Positions 29,574 through 39,976 of a stretch of 46,984 nucleotides of DNA are shown in pieces. A program made the position numbers and the translations under genes. This DNA is from an uncultured Chloroflexota bacterium. Its GTDB lineage: Bacteria > Chloroflexota > Chloroflexia > Chloroflexales > Chloroflexaceae. The notes below the pieces were generated by a model. The model made no database searches and was not told the DNA's origin. It was given only the letters and a program-made list of their open reading frames with translations. Numbering within the stretch: the first letter of the stretch is position 1; the number at the start of each line of letters is the position of its first letter. The DNA lies in contig CAKZKA010000258.1 of the NCBI GenBank assembly GCA_937120965.1, positions 1 to 46,984 on the forward strand, given 5' to 3'.

Positions 29574-30184
29574 AGAGAATCCTTGTACAATCACAGATCT
29601 GAACGTAGATAATCTTGCGGCTGCACCGCACCCCACAGGCAGGAAGGGGAGTGGGGAAACCCGGTTTACCCATCATCCAACCAGTGCTCGGGGTTGCCCC
29701 CTCCCATGAAGATTTAAGGGCGGACGGAACATCCGAGCCAGCGTGGCTGGTACCGCATTGGAACGCCCCCGCGCGCGGCTCTGGTCCCCCCGCTTCGACA
29801 GGCTCAGCGCAGGCTCTCCAGCGAAGCTGGAGAGGCCCGCCCCTTCGGGCTGAGCCTCAGGGCGAAGCCTGAGTCTGTCGAAGGGGGCCGGGGGTGAGGA
29901 CCAACCAGCCCGTCCCAACGCCATGACGCCCGTCGGCGCCGATACGTTCTGTCCCCCCCTGAACCCGTGGACAGAGGGATGTCACGCCGGAACGTCCAGA
30001 TCTCACACGTAGGTGTTCACACTTCTCCCGGGCGCGCGGGCATCTTGCCCGCATCCAGGCACTTGCGGGCGGGACGCCCGCGCACCACGCCTTACCCCAC
30101 ATGTGAACACGTACTCTCACATAATCCCTTTTCCGTGGCGCCTGGTTCTGTGCTATCATACACGCGCTGAAGAAGGAGAGAACC
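29574..30184. repeat. Intergenic region with complete inverted-repeat element and palindromes
   Basis: About 610 bases without a gene. It holds GGGGAAACCCGGTTTACCC (about 29652-29670), the long element copy at 29713-29963, and two GC-rich hairpins (GCGGGCATCTTGCCCGC near 30035 and GCGGGCGGGACGCCCGCGC near 30068). A TATCAT at 30154-30159 may be the -10 box of the next gene, but its -35 is poor. Confidence 0.7.
29713..29963 (+). repeat. Dispersed element with terminal inverted repeats (251-bp copy)
   Basis: The left end TTTAAGGGCGGACGGAAC is nearly the inverse of the right end GTTCTGTCCCCCCCTGAA. The interior contains TACCGCATTGGAACGCCCCC, CTTCGACAGGCTCAGCGCAG and AACGCCATGACGCCCGTCGG. It carries an extra inner stretch absent from the copy at 38400-38607. 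No transposase is encoded. It matches four other copies in the window. Confidence 0.85.
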
Positions 30185-30844
30185 ATGGGCGACCCGGAGA
30201 ATCGGCGGGGGCAGACGCAACGCCTGCCTGGCCGAGAAGTACCAGGGCAAACCGACAGGTCCAGCCAGACGCGGCGCTACGATCCCGATGACGACGAGTG
30301 GGTCGAGCGGGAGCCCGGCGATGCTCACTGGCGCAAGGAACATGCAACACGCCGGCGGCGTCGGGCGCGCCGCCTGCTGCCTGGTTCGCCTCAGGAGCTG
30401 CAACTCTGGTTGCAGGCCGGCGGCTGGCGCTACCTGGCCGGCATTGCCCTACTGAGTGTCGTGCTGCTCATCACCCTGCTCGCCTTTGCCCGCACCGAAC
30501 AGCGCGAGACCGGCCTGGGCTTTCGCGAGCCGACCGTTGCTGTCACGACACCCCTGCCCGGCAGCGGGGTGTCCGGCGAACCGTACCCCGTGTTGACGCC
30601 CGAAGCGCCGACTGCGGCCCCAGCCGGGCGCTTCTACATCGTCAGCGGCACCAATGGTCAGGGCCTCTTCTTGCGCCCCGACCCTTCGACCGCCGGTGCG
30701 CCGATCACGACCCTGCCCGAGGGCACACGGGTGGAGGCGATCGGGCCGGACGTGCCGGGCGGGGACTACCTCTGGCGCAAGGTGCGCGCCCCCGATGGAC
30801 GCGAAGGCTACGTGGCGGCAGATTTCCTTATCGATGCGCCCTAG
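30185..30844 (+). CDS. Membrane-anchored SH3-like domain protein
   Basis: 219 residues. The first ~80 are cytoplasmic and highly charged (HATRRRRRARRLL), followed by one membrane segment (YLAGIALLSVVLLITLLAFA, near 82-101), a Thr/Pro-rich spacer, and a C-terminal bacterial SH3-like domain (~145-217) with LFLRPDPSTAGAPITTLPEG and WRKVRAPDGREGYVAADFL. The topology puts the SH3 domain outside the membrane, where such domains often bind cell-wall peptides or other proteins. The start is ATG at 30185 with AAGGAGAG just upstream. It is transcribed alone; lon ends head-on from the other side. Confidence 0.83.
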   Translation: MGDPENRRGQTQRLPGREVPGQTDRSSQTRRYDPDDDEWVEREPGDAHWRKEHATRRRRRARRLLPGSPQELQLWLQAGGWRYLAGIALLSVVLLITLLAFARTEQRETGLGFREPTVAVTTPLPGSGVSGEPYPVLTPEAPTAAPAGRFYIVSGTNGQGLFLRPDPSTAGAPITTLPEGTRVEAIGPDVPGGDYLWRKVRAPDGREGYVAADFLIDAP

Positions 30845-31002
30845 ATGTGAGCATCGGGGAACCCGGGGTTCCCCAAGCCCCTGCCCACGCGGGTGCCAGG
30901 CGCCCCCGACACCGATCGGGGTATAGGGAACCCGGGGTTCCCCATACCCTGCCCACAGGGGTGCCAGGCGACCATTTGTAACTTCTACCGGCGGCCCGGC
31001 GC
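30845..31002. repeat. Two GGGAACCCGGGGTTCCC palindromes between convergent genes
   Basis: Copies at about 30856-30875 and 30926-30947 separate the SH3-like gene from lon. In both arms the A/T run is one base shorter than in the GGGGAAACCCGGTTTCCCC version, a paired change that keeps the palindrome. Confidence 0.7.
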
Positions 31003-33444
<2,442 letters not shown>

Positions 33445-33503
33445 GGCCCACCTCCCCTGAGGCGTGACAGCCCGCGTCACCGCCAGGCTGCCAACTCACC
33501 TGC

Positions 33504-33532
33504 ATTATAGCATGCGGGGTCGTGGATGTAAG
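33504..33532 (-). promoter_or_regulatory. Sigma-70 promoter of lon
   Basis: On the minus strand CTTACA (33532-33527) and a perfect TATAAT (33509-33504) are separated by 17 bases. The predicted start near 33497 leaves a leader of about 53 bases to the GTG start. Confidence 0.7.
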
Positions 33533-33586
33533 GGATTCAGGGCACTGCAAAGCTGTGCATTCAATGGCGAATGCGACGCATGCGCC

Positions 33587-33615
33587 TTGACAGAAGGACG
33601 GGTTTCCATTACAAT
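33587..33615 (+). promoter_or_regulatory. Sigma-70 promoter of tRNA-Thr
   Basis: A perfect TTGACA (33587-33592) and TACAAT (33610-33615) are spaced by 17 bases. The tRNA begins 20 bases after the -10 box. This is one of the clearest promoters in the window. Confidence 0.85.
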
Positions 33616-33634
33616 TTTCGGGTGCGGGGTATTT

Positions 33635-33710
33635 GCCAATGTAGCTCAGTCGGTAGAGCAGCTGTTTCGTAAACAGCCGGTCGCCGGTTCGAGTCCGGCC
33701 ATTGGCTCCA
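33635..33710 (+). tRNA. tRNA-Thr (anticodon CGT)
   Basis: 76 bases including an encoded CCA end. The acceptor stem GCCAATG pairs with CATTGGC, the D arm has GTAGCTCAGTCGGTAGAGCA, the anticodon stem GCTGT/ACAGC encloses TTCGTAA with anticodon CGT at 33668-33670, and the T arm CGCCGGTTCGAGTCCGGCC is canonical. The anticodon reads ACG. It is a single tRNA between lon and the UroD-like gene, transcribed opposite to both. Confidence 0.97.
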
Positions 33711-33733
33711 CACGTTGCGGCAACACGACGCGG

Positions 33734-33777
33734 AGGGCTGGAACAGCGCAGGTCGCTGCTCCAGCCCTCGGGCTTTT
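33734..33777 (+). terminator. Intrinsic terminator of tRNA-Thr
   Basis: AGGGCTGGAACAGCG (33734-33748) pairs with CGCTGCTCCAGCCCT (33754-33768), a 15-bp stem with a single mismatch and a 5-base loop, followed by CGGGCTTTT. It may also terminate the converging UroD-family gene. Confidence 0.75.
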
Positions 33778-33798
33778 CAGGCGCAACCGATCCCGTTC

Positions 33799-34776
33799 TT
33801 ACCCCGAGCCACGCGCCACCGCAATTGCCGCGCGGATGTTTGACTCCGGCACCGGGATCGGCGTGACGCAGCCCGCGGCCAGGATCAACCCCCGTCCATC
33901 CACCTGCGCGATGGCCTCACGCGCCTCGCGTGCCACGGCTTCCGGCGTCGCGGCCAGCAGGGTATCCCACTGGGCCAGGCCACCGGCCACGGCGCCGCTG
34001 AAGCGCGCGGCGCCCTCGCGCAGCGACGGCCCGGCCTTGCGGTCGTGCCAGTTCACCACCTGAAAGGGGTAGTCGGCCACCAGGTCGATCATCAACTCCT
34101 CGCCGTGCAGATGCAGCACGTTGAGCCAGCCGGCGCGGCTCGGCGTAGCCACCTCGAGATCGCCGGGTCGCCCCCAGCGCCGGTACTCCTCCTCGGACAT
34201 CACGCTGTAGCTGGCGTCGGTGGTGGAGAGAAAGATCCCGGCTGCTCCGGTACGCATCACCGCAGCCACAAAGGCGCTCCAGGTTTCAATAATGACATTG
34301 AAGCCGCGCTGGAACACCTCGGGATAGCGGCGGCGCCAGATCACCGCGCGCGGGCCCGCCAGACAGCGCGCCACAGTCAGCGGGTTGAAGATCGTCTGAA
34401 TAAAGGGCGTATCGCCGGCGCCCGCGGCGATCAGCTCCAGGCAACGCACCTGGCGGCCCAGGGCGCCTTCACTCACCGGCAGGGGGCGCAGGGCCTCCCA
34501 CTGCTCCAGCGTGGTGATCGGCGGCGGCCCCTTCACCAGATCGCCCTCGGCATTGCCGTCGTAGACGCCGGTAAGCCCCAGATCCTCTGCCACAAAGGTT
34601 TGTGAGGGCGTGACCTTGATAATATCGAAGTCAAAGCGGTGTTGAAACTCCAGGGTCACCCGGGCCAGCGCCTCGGCGGAGCGGTCCTCGATTGGCCAGT
34701 GGCGCCACAGGGCGATTGGAGTGCGCGGGGTGGCCTGCCGCGCGATGGTCGCCTGCAACAGGTCGTGTTTGTTCAT
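33799..34776 (-). CDS. Uroporphyrinogen decarboxylase-family protein
   Basis: 325 residues of the URO-D/MtbA fold. Recognisable parts are FDIIKVTPSQTFVAEDLGL, PFIQTIFNPLTVARCL, AGIFLSTTDASYSVMSEEEY, YPFQVVNWHDRKAGPSL and a C-terminal GRGLILAAGCVTPIPVPESN. True HemE enzymes begin with an R-P-x-W-x-M-R-Q-A-G-R segment, which is absent here. The protein is therefore more likely a relative of unknown substrate, such as a corrinoid-linked methyltransferase, than a heme enzyme. No zinc His-x-Cys motif of MtbA is clear either. The start is ATG at 34776, with GAGGAG about 8 bases upstream. The following gene on the strand is a small receiver-like protein of separate origin. Confidence 0.8.
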   Translation of the reverse strand: MNKHDLLQATIARQATPRTPIALWRHWPIEDRSAEALARVTLEFQHRFDFDIIKVTPSQTFVAEDLGLTGVYDGNAEGDLVKGPPPITTLEQWEALRPLPVSEGALGRQVRCLELIAAGAGDTPFIQTIFNPLTVARCLAGPRAVIWRRRYPEVFQRGFNVIIETWSAFVAAVMRTGAAGIFLSTTDASYSVMSEEEYRRWGRPGDLEVATPSRAGWLNVLHLHGEELMIDLVADYPFQVVNWHDRKAGPSLREGAARFSGAVAGGLAQWDTLLAATPEAVAREAREAIAQVDGRGLILAAGCVTPIPVPESNIRAAIAVARGSG

Positions 34777-34882
34777 CCGGGGTCTCCTCTCGCTGGTATG
34801 GCGCCCGGAGCGTGGAACAACCGGCCCTTCCCGGTTCAGCGGTATCGGTGCACAGGCCCGGCAGCGCCGGGCCGGGGCGCGT

Positions 34883-35245
34883 TCAGGCGTCGGGGTTGAG
34901 CAGGAACCGGATCGTATCGGCCAGCTCGGCGGCCTTCACCGGCTCCTCGACCACGGCAATGGTCCAGTCGGCGGCATAGGGCACCGACTGGAGATGCACC
35001 ATCGGCAGGGCGCTGGCGATCACGATGGGGATGTTGGCCGTGGCCTCGTTGGCGCGTAGTCGCTCGATGAGTTGCTCTTCGGGGGTTTCCAACGCCGGTA
35101 ACGCAATGATGAACAGGTTGGGCATCTCCTGGGGGATGCCGTCTGGCGCGTGCAGGGATATGCTGAACGAGTCGTTCGGGATCAGCGCCGCCAGTCGCTC
35201 GCGGGCGCGGGCGTCGCTTGCCACCACCGCTACAGATGTGGGCAT
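34883..35245 (-). CDS. Degenerate response-regulator receiver domain protein
   Basis: 120 residues with the receiver fold pattern: a hydrophobic strand VAVVASDARARERL, LFIIALPALETPEEQLIERL, ANIPIVIASALP, and a C-terminal helix AAELADTIRFLLN. The acidic pair usually at the first strand is reduced to one Asp, the phospho-acceptor Asp is replaced by Ala or Leu in IIALPAL, and the invariant Lys-Pro appears as EEP. Phosphorylation is therefore unlikely, and the protein probably works as a binding module. There is no attached output domain. The start ATG at 35245 gives a compact domain. Confidence 0.72.
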   Translation of the reverse strand: MPTSVAVVASDARARERLAALIPNDSFSISLHAPDGIPQEMPNLFIIALPALETPEEQLIERLRANEATANIPIVIASALPMVHLQSVPYAADWTIAVVEEPVKAAELADTIRFLLNPDA

Positions 35246-35628
35246 AGCGTGACCTCAGCGATACTCGATGGGTTGTCCTGGCGTTGGTTGCCGCGGCTTC
35301 GTGTTTCTACACTCTGGATCAACGCAAAGCTGCGGGTTTCTTTCATCGCCTGAACGGAAACCGGCTCCTGTTCGGCGGTACGCGGCTTCAATCGGAAACA
35401 GCCAGCGCCGCTCGCCGGGGTATTGTAGCACACTCGGGAGCAGCGCACGGTTCGTCGAGGGATGGAACCAGAGCGAAGGCAACGTCGGAAAACGAATGCG
35501 TTCAGGCTGAAGCCTGCCCGGATGTGAACATAGCCCGCGCGCGGGAGGGTGTCGGAGGGCGAAGCCCTCCCGGAACGTATGTGCCTATGCTCGTTGTTCG
35601 GAAGGGATCGCAAGAATCCGGGCGAGCC
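35246..35628. repeat. Intergenic gap with one palindrome
   Basis: About 380 bases; GGAGGGCGAAGCCCTCC lies near 35556-35572. A TACAAT on the minus strand (35427-35422) could be a -10 box for the receiver-like gene, but no good -35 is seen. No gene is visible. Confidence 0.5.
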
Positions 35629-36414
35629 TCATCCCTCCTCCGTGCTCATACCCATAATACTGAAACCTGCGTCCACATACAGCACCTCACCGGTTACGGC
35701 GCGACTGAGATCGCTGCACAGCCAGAGGGCGGCGTCGCCCACGTCATCAATGGTGATGTTCCGGCGCAGGGGCGCATGCGCGGCGAAGCTGCGGTGCATG
35801 GCGCGAAAGCCGGCGATGCCGCTGGCGGCGAGGGTGCGGATCGGCCCGGCGCTGATAGCGTTGACCCGCACGCCGCGGGGTCCCAGGTCGGCGGCCAGGT
35901 AGCGCACGCTTGCCTCCAGCGCCGCCTTGGCTACGCCCATGACGTTGTAGTTGGGGATCACCTGCCGCGCGCCGTGGTAGGTCAGGGTCAGAATAGCTGC
36001 GCCAGGGGCCAGCAGCGGCTCGGCCGCTCGCAGGAGCGCGGTGAGTGAATAGACGCTGACATCCATAGCCAGGTGAAAGCCCTCGCGAGTGGTGCGGAGA
36101 TAGGGGCCGTTCAGTTCGTCTTTGTTGGCGAAGGCAATGGCGTGAACCAGCACATCGAGCTGGCCAAGGATCTCCCGCGCGCGCTCCATGAGCGCGGCGA
36201 TTTCCTCGTCGCGGGTCACGTCGCACGGGGCAATCAGTGGCGCGCCGAGGCTCTCAGCCAGTGGGCGCACGCGCCGTTCGAGCGCCTGGCCGGCGTAGGT
36301 GAAGCCCAGGGTGGCGCCTTCGCGGTGCAGCGCCCGCGCGATGCCCCAGGCGATTGAGTGATCGTTGGCCACGCCCAGGATCAGCCCCCGTTTGCCGTCC
36401 ATCAAGCCCATCAT
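35629..36414 (-). CDS. fabI: Enoyl-ACP reductase (NADH), FabI type
   Basis: 261 residues of the SDR-like FabI family, reducing trans-2-enoyl-ACP in the last step of each fatty-acid elongation cycle. Key features are the nucleotide-binding start GLILGVANDHSIAWGIARAL, the VHAIAFANKDEL segment and the catalytic LTLTYHGARQVIPNYNVMGV followed by AKAALEAS, with Tyr-x6-Lys. The length is normal. AAGGAGG is followed by two consecutive ATG codons; the second (36411) has the more usual spacing, so the product may be one residue shorter. It lies next to another SDR on the same strand. Confidence 0.94.
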   Translation of the reverse strand: MMGLMDGKRGLILGVANDHSIAWGIARALHREGATLGFTYAGQALERRVRPLAESLGAPLIAPCDVTRDEEIAALMERAREILGQLDVLVHAIAFANKDELNGPYLRTTREGFHLAMDVSVYSLTALLRAAEPLLAPGAAILTLTYHGARQVIPNYNVMGVAKAALEASVRYLAADLGPRGVRVNAISAGPIRTLAASGIAGFRAMHRSFAAHAPLRRNITIDDVGDAALWLCSDLSRAVTGEVLYVDAGFSIMGMSTEEG

Positions 36415-36500
36415 GCGCCTCCTTCACCAGGAGATGCACAGATGTGAATATGGATGGTCCTCCGAACACATCTCCACACCTCCACACCTCCACATCCCCC
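36415..36500. repeat. CTCCACA-rich intergenic tract
   Basis: About 36464-36494 consist of repeats of CTCCACAC. The same simple-sequence type occurs in 39890-39920 and, in frame, inside the 1388-residue corrin fusion gene. Confidence 0.6.
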
Positions 36501-37208
36501 TCACAGCCTCCCCGCCACATGGCCGATCAGCAGCTCTTCAACCGTCACATAGGGGGGGTAGCCGACCAGGGTGGCTATCGCTGCGGCCACGTCCTCAGGG
36601 CGCAGCATGTGCGCCCGGTCCCACGTGCCGGGCACGCTGGCCCACAGGTCGGTGTCGGTGGCCGCCGGCAGCACCGACGTGACGCGAATGCCCCGGGGAC
36701 GCAACTCTTCGCGCACGGCGTTCAGGAAGCCCAGGGCGCCGTGTTTGGCCGCGCTGTAGGCCGCCCAGCCCGGAAAGGCCTGCCGGGCGGCCACGGAGGC
36801 GATGTTGATCAGCAACCCGCCGGCTTCCATCTGCGCGCTGGCATACTTGCAGATCAGGAACAGGCTGGTCAACTGGACGCGCAGAGCCGCTTCCCATGTT
36901 TCCAGATCGATCTGCTCGAAGGGCGCAACCAGGGCCCCACCTACGCTGTGCACCACAACGTCGAGGCGGCCGGTAGGCGCAGCGGCCCTCGCGACCAGGG
37001 CGCGCACCTGCTCCTCGACGGTGACATCGCAGGGTACAGGCAGAACCTCAGCGCCGCGGGCCTCGACCGCAGCCGCTGTATCGGCCAGGTCACGCGCCGA
37101 GCGTGCCGCCAGGGTCAGGCGCGCGCCCGGGGTAGCCAGGGCCAGCGCCGTGGCGCGCCCGATGCCCCGCGACGCGCCGGTGATTAAGATGTTTCCTGGT
37201 GTGGTCAT
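36501..37208 (-). CDS. Short-chain dehydrogenase/reductase
   Basis: 235 residues of the classical SDR family. ILITGASRGIGRATALAL is the NAD(P) loop, VLPVPCDVT the adenine-binding Asp region, and LLINIASVAARQAFP with YSAAKHGALGFLNAV contains the Ser and Tyr-x3-Lys catalytic residues. The substrate cannot be told; 3-oxoacyl-ACP reductase (FabG) is one possibility given the neighbouring fabI, but many SDRs look like this. No strong ribosome binding site precedes the ATG at 37208. A TACAAT on the minus strand (37249-37244) could be its -10 box. Confidence 0.86.
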   Translation of the reverse strand: MTTPGNILITGASRGIGRATALALATPGARLTLAARSARDLADTAAAVEARGAEVLPVPCDVTVEEQVRALVARAAAPTGRLDVVVHSVGGALVAPFEQIDLETWEAALRVQLTSLFLICKYASAQMEAGGLLINIASVAARQAFPGWAAYSAAKHGALGFLNAVREELRPRGIRVTSVLPAATDTDLWASVPGTWDRAHMLRPEDVAAAIATLVGYPPYVTVEELLIGHVAGRL

Positions 37209-37518
37209 GGTTGCGTGATTCGGGAGCGCAAGGGCCTTCGTTTATTGTAGCAGGTCTCTTTCGCGGGGCGCGCAACGCCCGCATGAAAAGCATTTGTTCC
37301 CGGGAGGGCAAAGCCCTCCCGGACCCTCCCGGCGGGGAGGGCTTGCCACCCCCGGGCAGGGGACGTGGGGAAACCAGGTTTTCCCATGGTCATATGAGCG
37401 ATTCTGCTGGGAGAGCAAAGCCCTCCCAGACCCTCCAGGCCGGCGGGTGGTTTCCCGGGAGGGCGTAGCCCTCCCAGGCCCCCTCCTGCCACGTTTCACA
37501 ATAATCGTGGCAGACCAA
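37209..37518. repeat. Intergenic gap with repeated palindromes
   Basis: About 310 bases with GCGGGGCGCGCAACGCCC (near 37263), GGGAGGGCAAAGCCCTCCC (about 37303-37321), GGGGAAACCAGGTTTTCCC (near 37368) and two more GGGAGGGC-type palindromes near 37410 and 37458. No gene is seen. Confidence 0.7.
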
Positions 37519-38232
37519 CTAGACCTCGTGGGTACGGGACCGGCCCACGTGGGCCATGAACTCGGCCCGTGTTTTCGGGTCATCGCGGAAGACGCCGCGC
37601 ATAGCCGAGGTGACCATGCTGGCATTGGCCTTCTTGACCCCTCGCATCACCGAGCACATATGCACGCCTTCAGCCACCACTGCTACTCCGAGGGGTTGCA
37701 GGTGCTGGTCAATAAACTCGGCGATCTGGACGGTCATACGCTCCTGCACCTGCAACCGCCGCGCGAACATCTCAACGATGCGCGGGATCTTGCTCAGCCC
37801 CACCACCTTGCCGTTGGGAATGTAGGCCACGTGCACCTGGCCCATAAACGGCAACATGTGGTGCTCGCACAGGCTGTAGAAGTCAATGTTCTTCACCAGT
37901 ACCATCTCATCGTAGCTCACGCTGAAGATGGCATCGTTGATCAGCGCCTCCGGGTCCACGTGGTACCCGGCGGTGAGTTCGGCGTACATCTTCGCCACCC
38001 GCGAAGGGGTCTTCAGCAGACCTTCGCGGTCGGGTTGTTCGCCAATACCGGCCAGGATCTCGCGCACCGCTGCTTCGATCTGCGGGTTGGAGCTGTAGGC
38101 AACGCCTTCGAGTTTACCCCGTCCCGGAACAATCAGAGCCTCATAGTCCTGCGAGTTGAAGTCGTCATGGCCGTGCCCGTTGCGGAGGGCGCTTCCATTG
38201 TGCTTTGATCGGGTTGTCATGGGTTGATCCAT
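37519..38232 (-). CDS. folE: GTP cyclohydrolase I
   Basis: 237 residues. The enzyme opens GTP to dihydroneopterin triphosphate, the first step of folate and tetrahydropterin synthesis. The zinc/catalytic segment [20 protein letters not shown], then [20 protein letters not shown], and the C-terminal [20 protein letters not shown] are those of FolE type I. A 45-residue N-terminal extension is rich in polar residues. Two in-frame ATG codons are close together (38232 and 38220), neither with a clear ribosome binding site. It precedes the double pterin synthase gene in genome order, on the same strand, with a 514-base gap between them. The two may share a pathway. Confidence 0.95.
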   Translation of the reverse strand: MDQPMTTRSKHNGSALRNGHGHDDFNSQDYEALIVPGRGKLEGVAYSSNPQIEAAVREILAGIGEQPDREGLLKTPSRVAKMYAELTAGYHVDPEALINDAIFSVSYDEMVLVKNIDFYSLCEHHMLPFMGQVHVAYIPNGKVVGLSKIPRIVEMFARRLQVQERMTVQIAEFIDQHLQPLGVAVVAEGVHMCSVMRGVKKANASMVTSAMRGVFRDDPKTRAEFMAHVGRSRTHEV

Positions 38233-38746
38233 ATATTGATATGTTCAGCGTAGTACTGGTATTTGCCTTGAAAATAGGAGCAGCCGGGTTTCCCCTGACC
38301 TCTGCCCGCCGGCCAGGGGTGTCAGGCGTCCCCGGCGCCGGTTGACAGGCGGGGAAAGCGAGTTTCCCCGGCCCCCTGCCGGGGGGCGAGAGTGGGAACT
38401 TTAGGGGCGGACAGAACATCCGAGCCAATGCGGCTTGTACCGCACTGGAACGCCCCCGCGCGTCGCTCTGGCCGCCCCGCTTCGACAGGCTCAGCGCAGG
38501 CGCTCCAGCGAAGCTGGAGAGATACCAGGGGCCGGCGGCGGGAATCAACCAGCGCATCCCCACGCCATAACGCCCGTCGGCGCCCATACGTTCTGTCCGC
38601 CCCTAAACGCGCGCGCGACAGAGGGGCGGGGGGTGAGAGCCTCCAGGGCGTCCCCGGGCCCCATCTTCCGCATGCGCCCGCATGGTCTTGTTTGCCCCTG
38701 AACCCGCCAGCCAGAGGTGCGAGGGTGTAGCCTGCCGGCATCCCCT
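38233..38746. repeat. Intergenic gap with complete inverted-repeat element
   Basis: About 510 bases with the best copy of the dispersed element (38400-38607), a GGGGAAAGCGAGTTTCCCC palindrome (about 38353-38371) and GC-rich sequence. No gene is seen. Confidence 0.75.
38400..38607 (+). repeat. Dispersed element with perfect terminal inverted repeats (208 bp)
   Basis: The left end TTTAGGGGCGGACAGAAC (38400-38417) and the right end GTTCTGTCCGCCCCTAAA (38590-38607) are perfect inverses of 18 bases. The interior holds TGCGGCTTGTACCGCACTGG, CTTCGACAGGCTCAGCGCAG, CTCCAGCGAAGCTGGAG and CACGCCATAACGCCCGTCGG. The layout resembles a MITE without coding capacity. Relatives are at 29713-29963 (251 bp), 39723-39847 (125 bp), 12723-12817 (right half) and 26569-26700 (inverted, interior only). 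Confidence 0.9.
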
Positions 38747-39577
38747 TCACCGGTGCTCGCTGGCGCCGGTCGGACCGGCATACTCAAAGACGTTCTTGCG
38801 CGTTTCCCAGAGCTTGAGGTGACGCAACCGGCCTTCGAGACGGGGCGCCAGCTCGTTCCAGAGATAGACGACAATATTCTCGGCGGTTGAAGGCTGGTCG
38901 GCGAAGGCCGCAACCTCGCGATCAAGGTGGCGAAAATCGAGTTGATCGAGCAACTCGCGCACGGTGCGGTCCAGCGCTGTCAGGTCAATAACCATGCCCG
39001 TCTCGGGGTCAACCGGGCCGCCGACGCTCACCTCCACGGTGTAGTTATGGCCGTGCCCGTTGGGATTGTTGCACTTCCCGTAGATGGCGCGGTTCTCCTC
39101 ATCGGAGAGCGCCGGCGCGTGGAGCCGGTGCGCCGCTGAGAAGGTGTAGGCCCGGGCGAAGGTGGTCTCGTCGGCGCCGTCGTACTCCGCCCACAGGTCG
39201 GCCATCTCGTACAGGCGCAGGCGCGCCAGCCGCGCCTCGGCGGGCAGCCGCGCGGCGATGAGCCGCCAGAGCACCCGCACCAGGTTCTCGGTGGTCGGGA
39301 GCTGGGTCTTGAAGTAGGGCGTATCTTCATTCAGGTGCTTGTGGTCGAACTCTTCCAGCACCTGGTTCACAATCGCCTTCAGTTCGGTCATGTTCATCAC
39401 CATACCCGTGCGCGGGTCGAGCGCGCCGGTAATGGTGACGTCGAGCGTGTAGTTGTGCCCGTGCCCGTAGCGGCTGGTGCATTTCCCGAAGACCCGCTCG
39501 TTTTCTTCGGGGCTCCAATCGTCGCGCCAGTAACGATGCGACGACGAGAACTCAAAGCGTCGAGTTGCATATACCAT
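38747..39577 (-). CDS. Tandem 6-pyruvoyl-tetrahydropterin synthase/QueD-like protein
   Basis: 276 residues made of two pterin-synthase domains, against about 120-140 for single-domain enzymes. Domain 1 (~1-135) has FSSSHRYWRDDWS, VFGKCTSRYGHGHNY and EEFDHKHLNED, so its zinc histidines, the catalytic Cys and the Asp-His dyad are all visible. Domain 2 (~140-270) has FSAAHRLHAPALSD, IYGKCNNPNGHGHNY and LDFRHLDRE; the zinc ligands and Cys are kept, but the dyad His is replaced by Phe. The substrate should be dihydroneopterin triphosphate from FolE, whose gene is upstream in map order. The product could be a tetrahydropterin or the queuosine precursor. The start ATG at 39577 has AAGGATC upstream. 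Confidence 0.88.
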   Translation of the reverse strand: MVYATRRFEFSSSHRYWRDDWSPEENERVFGKCTSRYGHGHNYTLDVTITGALDPRTGMVMNMTELKAIVNQVLEEFDHKHLNEDTPYFKTQLPTTENLVRVLWRLIAARLPAEARLARLRLYEMADLWAEYDGADETTFARAYTFSAAHRLHAPALSDEENRAIYGKCNNPNGHGHNYTVEVSVGGPVDPETGMVIDLTALDRTVRELLDQLDFRHLDREVAAFADQPSTAENIVVYLWNELAPRLEGRLRHLKLWETRKNVFEYAGPTGASEHR

Positions 39578-39641
39578 AACGTCTGTGATCCTTTCAGGCG
39601 TCGCTCTCGAACGGCAGTGCTCGTCTTCAACGCCCTGTTAT

Positions 39642-39669
39642 ACGGTAGCATGCTTTGATCGTTTGTCAA
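39642..39669 (-). promoter_or_regulatory. Possible promoter of the double pterin synthase gene
   Basis: A perfect TTGACA (39669-39664 on the minus strand) is followed after 16 bases by TACCGT, a weak -10. Inferred only. Confidence 0.35.
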
Positions 39670-39722
39670 GGAATTGCACATCTCTTGCACAATAAATGTC
39701 GATTGGCCCCTGCCGCCAGGGC

Positions 39723-39847
39723 TTTAAGGGCGAACAGAACATCCGTGCCAACGTGGCTTGTACCGCATTGGAACGCCCCGCGCGGCTCTGGTCTCATCCC
39801 AGCGTCGTAACGCCCGTCGGCGCCCATACGTTCTGTCCGCCCCTGAA
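39723..39847 (+). repeat. Dispersed element, short copy (125 bp)
   Basis: Ends TTTAAGGGCGAACAGAAC and GTTCTGTCCGCCCCTGAA are near-inverse. Compared with 38400-38607 the middle (about 85 bases, including the CTTCGACAGG segment) is missing while both flanks are kept. Confidence 0.85.
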
Positions 39848-39976
39848 CCGCAAGGGCAGGGAGGCCCGAGCGTCGCAGCGTGACAGTGGCTCCACAGCTC
39901 TACACCTCCACACCACCGGACTGAAGGGCTGGAGCACTGCGGAATGTCGGATTGTCGGGCAGGTATGAACCGTACC

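Larger units (their letters stand above)
39578..39976. repeat. Intergenic gap with short inverted-repeat element copy
   Basis: About 400 bases with the 125-bp element copy (39723-39847), a CTCCACACC tract near 39900, and a candidate promoter for the pterin gene. No gene is seen. Confidence 0.7.

Noticed and set aside
33799-34776. HemE (uroporphyrinogen decarboxylase proper)
   Set aside because: The characteristic N-terminal substrate-binding segment of HemE is absent, so only family membership is claimed.
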